DNA from: Lunularia cruciata
Taxonomy: Eukaryota > Streptophyta > Marchantiopsida > Lunulariales > Lunulariaceae
NCBI GenBank assembly: GCA_948567375.1
Contig: OX419758.1
Coordinates: 43,963,001-44,027,000 of the forward strand
Reading direction: 5' to 3'
DNA: 64,000 nt
Part shown: positions 58,071-64,000 of the stretch, one piece after another
Layout: every line of letters begins with the position of its first letter
How positions within the stretch are numbered: the stretch's first letter is position 1
The notes under the pieces: generated by a model
Seen by the model: only the letters and a program-made list of their open reading frames with translations
Database searches by the model: none
Told to the model about the DNA's origin: nothing
Program-made: the position numbers and the translations under genes

Positions 58071-59216
58071 ACACCTTCTCCTTCAAGGAAGGCCTTCTAT
58101 TCCATGTGGACCGGATCTATGTTCCAGCCAAAGGTGATCTTCGACTTGTGCGCCTTCAAGAAGCCCATGATTTACCCATCGCTGGTCACATGGGTGTAGA
58201 CAAGACCTTGGGTACCCTCCAATGTCAATGGTGGTGGCCAAAATGACACGAGATGTTCAAGAATTTTTCCGATTGTGTGAGAGCTGCCAATGTAACAAGG
58301 CCAGCAACCAAAAGCCGGGTGGACTCCTTCAACCGCTTGCCGTTCCATCAGCTCGTTGGGAGCATGTGAGCTTGGATCTCATCACATCCTTGCCAAAGAC
58401 AAAACAAGGACACACCGCCATCGTGTTGTTTGTGGATAAGCTTAGTAAGCAAATCCACTTGGCACCAACTTGTGATACCGTGGATGCTCCAACCTTAGTG
58501 CAAATCTACTTTGACAATGTTTTCAAGCATCATGGAATGCCATGTGTACTCATCTCCAACCGTGATCCTTGCTTTATCGAGAAGTTTTGGCAAGCACTCT
58601 TTCAAATACTTGGCACCAAGCTTGCTTTGTCCACGGCCTATCATCCTCAAACTGATGGACAAACCGAACATGCAAATCGCACATTTGAGGATATGTTGCG
58701 TGCCTTTGTCAATGTCCACCATACCAATTGGGATGAATGTCTTGCCACTGCCAAATTTGCCTACAACAATTCCAAACAGGCAAGCACCGGATTCTCTCCT
58801 TTCTTTTTCAATTTTGCCCAAGATCCGCTTGTTCCAGATTCTCTTCTTGCTCCCCCTCCATCTCAAGTTCCTCATACTTCCACATTCTTGACCACTATAT
58901 CCCAATCTCTCCAACAAGCCAAGTCTCACCTCCTTGTTGCTCAGAATCACCCAAAACAATATGCGGACCACCATCGTCACGATCCACCTTTGAAGTCGAT
59001 GATAAAGTCATGCTATCCTCTAGTAACCTCCCTCTCCCACTTGATACCCAAGTTTGTAAACTTGCTCCTAATTGGATAGGACCCTTTGATATCACCCAAA
59101 TTGTCTCTCCTGTTGCTTATTGTCTTGCCTTGCCTTGTCACATGCGTATCCATCCTGTCTTTCATGTTTCCAAGTTGAAACCCTTTGTTCCTAACCCTCC
59201 TTCCTTTTCCTCTTGA
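58071..59216 (+). pseudogene. Element 3 integrase
   Basis: The zinc-finger part has HDLPIAGHMGVDKTL before 58222 and CESCQCNKASN after it (H-x-x-x-x-x-x-H and C-x-x-C). Core frame 58222-59079: SLDLITSLPKTKQGHTAIVLFVDKLSK (first Asp intact), VLISNRDPCFIEKFWQ (second catalytic Asp is Asn) and YHPQTDGQTEHANRTFEDML (Glu intact). A frameshift near 58980 moves the tail to the frame ending at 59216 with LPLDTQVCKLAPNWIGPFDI and HPVFHVSKLKPFVP, the GPF/Y region. The Asp to Asn change alone would abolish integration by this protein. Confidence 0.85.
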
Positions 59217-59558
59217 GTCCAACCTCCCCCTCTTCCTATCCCTATCAATGATCATGAGGAGTACAAAGTTGATCGTATCCTTGCACGTCACTACATTCAA
59301 CAAGGCATTGCACGTCACTACATTCAACAAGGCCGTTGCCAACATACGGAGTACAAGGTCCTTTGGAAAGGATATCCTCTTCATGATGCCACTTGGGAAC
59401 CTCTTTCTCACCTCCAAAATGCACAGACGGCCATCCAGGAATTCAAAGCTTCACTGGCAACGAGGACGTCACCAACTAGCAGCGGGGGAATATGTAACAA
59501 TATGGAGTTTAGCGACGAAGTCAGTTGGGCTCACGAAGTAACACATAAGACAAATTAG
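59217..59558 (+). pseudogene. Element 3 chromodomain with internal duplication and C-terminal extension into LTR
   Basis: Following a TGA at 59214-59216 the same frame continues: EEYKVDRILARHYIQQG, a second IARHYIQQG, then TEYKVLWKGYPLHDATWEP and NAQTAIQEF. This is a chromodomain of about 55 residues with a 27-bp (9-residue) tandem duplication absent from element 1. The frame then passes through the polypurine tract (SSGGI) and 22 codons into the 3' LTR to TAG at 59556-59558. Chromodomains of this lineage bind modified histone tails and bias integration. Confidence 0.82.
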
Positions 59559-59918
59559 CCTAGAATATTCCGGAAGTATCTAGGAAGCTTCTTGGGAAGC
59601 TTCCCGGTTAGCTTAGCTTGCATCTTAAGTAAGTAGTTTCTAAAAGGAAGCTTCTTGAAGCTTCCAACTAGCTTAGCTTGCACGCCAAGTAGGCGGCTTC
59701 TAGAAGGAAGCTTCTTGAGAAGCTTCCTAGTTAACTTGGCTTGCACTCTAAGAAAGCGGCTTGAGGAAGCTTCTTGAGAAGCTTCTCAAGGGCCTTGTAT
59801 GCTACCTATAAATACCAAAGCCAAAGCTCATGCTAGGCATTTGGAGTTTTCCCTCATTCAAGTGTCCCAATGTGAGTTTCCATTCTCCTATTTCTCTCCT
59901 CGGATTTGGTCTTTTACA
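59493..59918 (+). repeat. Element 3 3' LTR (family A)
   Basis: 426 bp, preceded by AGCAGCGGGGGAATA. Seven mismatches to the 5' LTR by eye, five of them transitions. Carries the same heat-shock-like motif (59647-59664) and TATAAATA at 59807. Confidence 0.95.
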
Positions 59919-59923
59919 TCAGG

Positions 59924-61100
59924 TCCCAGTGAGGGAGGAGATTGACTCTGAGTTGGAGTTTGACACAAGAGTTGATTTAAATGAGAGTGCACTTGGTGTG
60001 TCCGCACCGTTGTTGTAGGACATGGACAAGATTTATGGGGCCTCCAAAGGCCCTAGGCGTTACTCTGGTATAGTTGGTACCATTGAGTTGGATGACTTCA
60101 TCCAGGAGTGTGATATTTGGTGTGATATTTGGTGTGATTTGTAGCAGATACGGAACCCGACTTTGTTCACACCCTTCATGGCATGGAAGGGGTTGTTTCA
60201 ACACTTGGAGGGTCCGCCAATGGATGACTACCATGAGTTCAGGAGAGCTCATTTGGAGGAGATCAAGTTATAGAGATAGTATTGGTCTCTAAACTATGTC
60301 TCTATCACTTCAAGTTCAATAGCCAGGAGTAGATCGGCTATACCTACAAGTTCTAGCTCGAGTAGTGTTGGTGGAGCTAGTGGAGGTGCACTAGCTGGAG
60401 ATAGTGCTACTATGAGTGGAAGTATCGCTACACAAGGTGGTGTGGTACCGGGGTTTAACCCCATGGTGGAGTGCGGACTGACAAGTTGAGGAGCTTGTAG
60501 GAGTTCCAGCGGAAGGTTGGAGAGAGCCTACGTGAGGCATACACTTGCATGAGGCGGCTGATCAGTTTCACTCAAGGAGTTACTGAGGCCCAAGCAGTCC
60601 AATTTTGGTCTGAGATATTGGACAAGGAGTTGCAACATAGAGTTCATGATGCTACGTTGTTACAGGCTACTTCACCCACTTTGGCAGTAGTCTTTGGTTT
60701 GGCTGAGCATATTGAGCTCAACATGGTGGAGGAGAGAGTGGTGACATCTAGATTTGGTAGGGAGACCTCATCCATGGCTATGACTTCTTCTAAAGTGCAG
60801 CAGAGTGCACCACGCCCAGTTGGTTTTTGAGGACATGGTGGACAGCCCAGATCCTATGGAGTGAGTGGAGGGCCTAGTGGAGTTAGATCCTTACCTTCAT
60901 TTTTGGATCAACAGCAGCCAATGAGTGGTGGTGTTTCTTGTTGGACTTGTGGTGGACCTCACCATAAGAGAGAGTGTACTCAAGGCAGCAGACCTGATAC
61001 CTCTGGTGCATCACAGCCAACATAGAGGCAGTGTGAGCATTGCCACAAATTTGGTCACACTAGTGACCGGTGTTTTGACCTACACCCAGAGTTACGGAGT
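59924..61100 (+). pseudogene. Element 4 gag with two zinc knuckles
   Basis: One frame is kept with stops: IYGASKGPRRYSG near 60031, FMAWKGLFQHLEGPPMDDYHEF near 60177, the frame 60549-60830 (RRLISFTQGVTEAQAVQFWSEIL), a Gly/Ser-rich linker, then CWTCGGPHHKREC (60940-60980) and CEHCHKFGHTSDRC (61030-61072). The second knuckle is a canonical C-x2-C-x4-H-x4-C. Stops at 60828 (TGA) and 61023 (TAG) fit CGA and CAG ancestors. The length and double knuckle suit a Ty3/gypsy gag. Gag would package RNA. Confidence 0.75.
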
Positions 61101-62168
61101 GATAGGGCTGCTATGGTAGGTAGTAGAGGAGCTCCAATTCATGGAAGACGAGGTGGTAGTAGAGTATCTACACCTAGTAGGGGTGCAATACCTGCCCTTA
61201 CTTCTGACATAGCTATGGCTACTCGGATTGAGCAGTTGGAGCAGAGATTGGCTAGTATGGCTATTGCTCAGAGGAGATCAGATTTGGGTGTTGAGGCTTC
61301 CACCTCATATGCTGGTGATAGAGATGCTTTGGATTTCATGTGCGGAGCAGCACAGGTGGATGCATCTATAGTAGTGACTAGGAGTGCAGTATGTGCTCCA
61401 GAGCCTAGAGGAGCATCAGTGGAGTTGGACCCACAAAGAGGAGAGGTCGGGAGATAGGTCAGACTTCCCCAGTCTTTCACGCTATTTGAGGCATTGCATA
61501 CGACATCCATGGTTCCTAGATGTCCCAGTGCAGGTGTGGTTGGTGGTGATGGAGTACATGATGGACTACCTACTAGTTAGCCACCTGCTACTACACAGAC
61601 TGAGTCTAGCATGATGTTTGGGGTAGCTCATTTGATTATGCGGCGTCCTTTGTTTTCGGCTAGTGACATGTTTACATCGGGAGTTGATCTAGCCCGAGTG
61701 TTCCGATTGGCCGCCACACTTTGTGAGATTAGAGATGATGCGGTTCCTACTACTAGAGTAGAGGTGGTTGGTAGTGGAGCTGACTTGGTTGAGGAGAATG
61801 GGATCAGTTCAGCAACCAATGGTTTATGGCAGGCAACAGCGGCTAGATTGGAGGAGTTGTCAGCTAGACCGGCCTTTGAGAGAGCGCAGTTTACACCTAG
61901 TGTTGTCTTATTGGATAACCAGGGAGGGATTTTCCATTTGGTGGGACCTTCAAGGAAGGTCTATACACCACAAAGAGTCTTGTTAGACTCTAGTGTGCAG
62001 CCCCTTATGTTGGGGAAGGCTGCAGTTGTTGGTTTGGAGTTACAAATGACCAATGTGGAGAGGTGTCCATTTCAGATCTAGACATCTCTAGGTGGTGGTT
62101 TGACATAGTACATCACACGTGGGGAGCTTTTTGTTCAGGTTTAGCCTGGTCATCCGACTGATAGCTCG
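61101..62168 (+). pseudogene. Element 4 coiled coil and aspartic protease
   Basis: Same frame as gag. 61113-61457 has TSDIAMATRIEQLEQRLASMAIAQ, a short coiled coil. 61611-62081 contains VVLLDNQGGIFHLV, then RVLLDSSVQPLMLGKAAVVGL (61955-62020), where D-S-S replaces D-S-G of the protease active site. Its tail has ITRGELFVQV. Stops at 62079-62081 and two TAG codons before 62169 sit at positions where Gln fits. It would mature the polyprotein. Confidence 0.7.
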
Positions 62169-63660
62169 GTGGTGAGAGCTCAGGCTATTGCGACAATAGC
62201 TGAGTCATATGATGTGCTAGTTGGGGGAGTAATGTTATACCTCATGGGTTTCAATATTGACTATTGGGAGGAGACAACCTCCTATAGACCAGGTTGGCAG
62301 TCTAGTGAGGGACGAGTATGTCGCTTACTAGTACGCTTCAGTAGTGGTAGTCTTGGCTCACTACAATCCAAGACCATGGCAACATCAGTTTTAGCTTTCA
62401 ATGGTGCAATTACTTGGCCTGGTGATTTGTTGGAGGAGAACGCTCATGCAAAGGATACTCTAGTACCAAAGGAGATCACTCGGCTTTGGAGTACAAGTGG
62501 GATTGTTCCATCCACCTTGGATGTTCCATTGTGGAGTTCAGAGGAGGCGTTGCAGCAGCATGGAGATCAGTTGGTGCAACAGGCTTGGAGTAGAGCCTTC
62601 ATACCATCAGGAGATGAGTGTGAGGATGAGCCTCCAGAGGCGATTGCTTTGACACCTCTAGATACCACACTCATTGCTTGGCAATATCCAATAGAGAGGA
62701 TATGTCTATTGGAGTTGTTCTATGGGATTAGCACCGGACTAGCTGCGGTGTTACATGCAAGTATACAAGTACAGAGGTACTTGTATGTAGAGATAGATGA
62801 GACTGCTAGGCGAGTCTCTCTACATCACGTGGCACACTTGACCTATTGATATCCGGAGTTATTATTGATGTCAGCAGTCAGAGGTTACCAGAAGGCCCTA
62901 CCAGTAGACATTTCCTTACTAGGGGTGCATGACCTAGAGAGACATGGGCCTATTCACTTGGTGATTTATGGATGGCCATGTCAAGAACATACACGTGCTA
63001 GTAGAGGATTGGGTCTTCAAGATTCTTGTTTTGGTGTGTTTTGGGAGATGTTACGGATACTACAACATCTCCAGGTTCATTAGTCCATTTCTTCAACTTA
63101 CCTTTTGGAGAATGTTCCTTTGATAGGTGATTCTTGCACCAGAGTGGTGGCGAGTACACATCAGGTCCATTCTTGGATGGGACCTGCTATATTGTTAGAT
63201 GCAGCCAGAGTGGGATCACGGGTTCATTGTCTTCATCTTTGGTGGACGAACGAACCTCTTACCCAAAGAGGTTTTACAGCGTGCTTATGATGGGATTCAG
63301 CGACTTGACCACATCTTTGTTGATGATATCTTGGATGTTGGGCGTCAGTCTCAGACAATGGTAGTGGCTGATAGGTCACCTATGGTAGTGGTAAACCTAG
63401 TTGGACAGTAAAGCCGCATTTCCCACACTCATGAGTTTCCCAAGCTCTCATGCTTTTTGAGAAGGAGGACCTGGACTTGTTTGGGACTCATAGTTACAAC
63501 AGTTGGTGGAGCCCAATGCTGATGAGAGAGAGCGGGCAATGAGTTTTTGCACTGATATTACCGTTGTTCCAATAGTGTCAAAGGCATCCAAGCATCCCTA
63601 TCGTTATAGTGATATGGAGAGGACATTGATTCAGAGCCAGAGTAGGGCTTTTTGAGGCTG
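62169..63660 (+). pseudogene. Cytosine-5 DNA methyltransferase domain embedded in retrotransposon pol
   Basis: The frame 62169-62849 opens with ESYDVLVGGVMLYLMGFNIDYWEE and a linker, then at residue 181 (nt 62709) shows LELFYGISTGLAAVL, motif I (SAM binding). YLYVEIDE follows, with an acidic motif II-like position. After a TGA at 62847 the same frame gives HLVIYGWPCQEHTRASRGLGLQD: motif IV with the catalytic Cys at about 62979. ENVPL (63108) is motif VI. The motif VIII position (ARVGSRVHCLHLWWTN, near 63210) lacks the usual Arg-x-Arg. The rest continues in other frames (VDDILDVGRQ near 63320; DERERAMSF at 63521, motif IX-like), then RT begins. No target-recognition specificity can be read. 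The domain is catalytically recognisable but this copy is broken by two stops and two shifts. Confidence 0.8.
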
Positions 63661-64000
63661 GTTTGGTGGAGATTTCACATGGGGAGTATGCATCAACGAC
63701 ATTGATGCCAGCCAAGAAGGATATGCATGGCAACTACATAGATAGGCAGATGTGTGGAGATTACCATCAATTGACAGACTAGGGCTGATTGGTATGCCAT
63801 GCCTACACCGGAGGAGATTTTTGATGCGATTGGGCATGCAAAGGTCTTCAGTACTTTGGATCTTCAAGCGGGATATCATTAGTTGCCAATTAGAGAGGAG
63901 GATAAGTCCAAGATAGCATTTTGTGCTATTGATCCTCACGACAAGGATGGGTTATATCAGTGGAGGTTCTTACCATTTGGGTTAAAGAACACTCCTGTTG
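63661..64000 (+). pseudogene. Element 4 reverse transcriptase, cut by window end
   Basis: Frames give VEISHGEYASTTLMPAKKDMHGNYID (63669-63745), MPTPEEIFDAIGHAKVFSTLDLQAGYH (from about 63800) and, after TAG at 63880-63882, LPIREEDKSKIAFCAIDPHD and YQWRFLPFGLKNTPV at the window end. These are the fingers and palm blocks A-B of a Ty3/gypsy RT. The TAG falls on the conserved Gln of GYHQ, so CAG to TAG is well supported. The catalytic YxDD lies beyond the window. Confidence 0.85.

Larger units (their letters stand above)
54254..59918 (+). mobile_element. Element 3: young Ty3/gypsy chromovirus, family-A LTRs
   Basis: 5665 bp with a perfect target duplication TCAGG (54249-54253 and 59919-59923). 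The two 426-bp LTRs differ at seven positions by eye. It has a canonical primer site and a polypurine tract. Order: gag, protease, three 20-residue repeats, RT, RNase H, integrase, chromodomain. It lies inside element 4, between primer site and gag. Although recent, gag and pol already contain stops, at least four of them at the same codons as in the older element 1. That suggests movement by proteins supplied in trans. Confidence 0.95.

Noticed and set aside
62169-63660. Methyltransferase as a captured host gene inserted between two unrelated repeats
   Set aside because: The same reading frame runs from gag and protease into the methyltransferase, and RT follows directly, so it is part of the polyprotein.
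53000-64000. Integrated pararetrovirus (caulimovirus) as source of the RT sequences
   Set aside because: Elements 1 and 3 have paired LTRs and all three gypsy elements with recoverable pol 3' ends have integrase; element 4 shows a gag-knuckle-protease-RT order and tRNA primer site of Ty3/gypsy type, with no movement-protein region.

Overview
The window looks like intergenic DNA from a large, repeat-rich plant nuclear genome. Supporting signs are Ty3/gypsy LTR retrotransposons with the plant-type initiator-Met tRNA primer site TGGTATCAGAGC, chromodomain-bearing integrases, many solo LTRs with 5-bp target duplications, a LINE family with a distinctive C-terminal domain, and PIF/Harbinger and hAT-like transposase remnants. 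A gymnosperm or other non-angiosperm land plant would fit the age and layering of the elements, but that is inference. I see no intact host gene, no rRNA or tRNA gene and no CRISPR array. Almost all coding DNA here is decayed transposable element.

Layout. 0.9-3.1 kb: hAT-like transposase pseudogene with a duplicated 5' part. 3.1-4.3 kb: a truncated LTR and a LINE fragment. 4.4-18.7 kb: a nested stack. A family-C solo LTR is split by a complete minus-strand Ty3/gypsy element (element 2, family-B LTRs, 5117-18690). Element 2 carries two family-B solo LTRs, and one of these is split by a plus-strand chromovirus (element 1, 7211-12678). 18.7-23.5 kb: unassigned DNA, including a CpG-retaining stretch at 21.7-23.5 kb. 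23.5-29.4 kb: a LINE with a 17-bp target duplication, later enlarged by a 2.28-kb tandem duplication. 29.4-39.7 kb: unassigned pseudogene-like DNA with one family-C and two family-B solo LTRs. 39.7-41.0 kb: PIF/Harbinger transposase pseudogene with an intron. 41.9-49.4 kb: further LINE copies, one split by a family-B solo LTR. 49.4-52.5 kb: AT-rich DNA with tandem repeats.

52.5-64.0 kb holds the most notable element. A Ty3/gypsy retrotransposon (element 4, cut off by the window end) carries a cytosine-5 DNA methyltransferase domain between its protease and reverse transcriptase. The conserved PCQ and ENV motifs are visible. A younger chromovirus (element 3, 54254-59918, perfect TCAGG target duplication, nearly identical 426-bp LTRs) is inserted just after its primer-binding site.

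Elements 1 and 3 belong to one family (LTR family A). They share a 20-residue tandem repeat between protease and RT, several identical in-frame stops, a chromodomain, and a pol frame that runs through the polypurine tract into the 3' LTR. Element 3 LTRs contain a perfect four-unit heat-shock-element motif. Many stops in all elements are explained by C-to-T change at CG or CHG sites (CGA to TGA, CAG to TAG), as expected for heavily methylated plant DNA. Coordinates of decayed coding regions are approximate.
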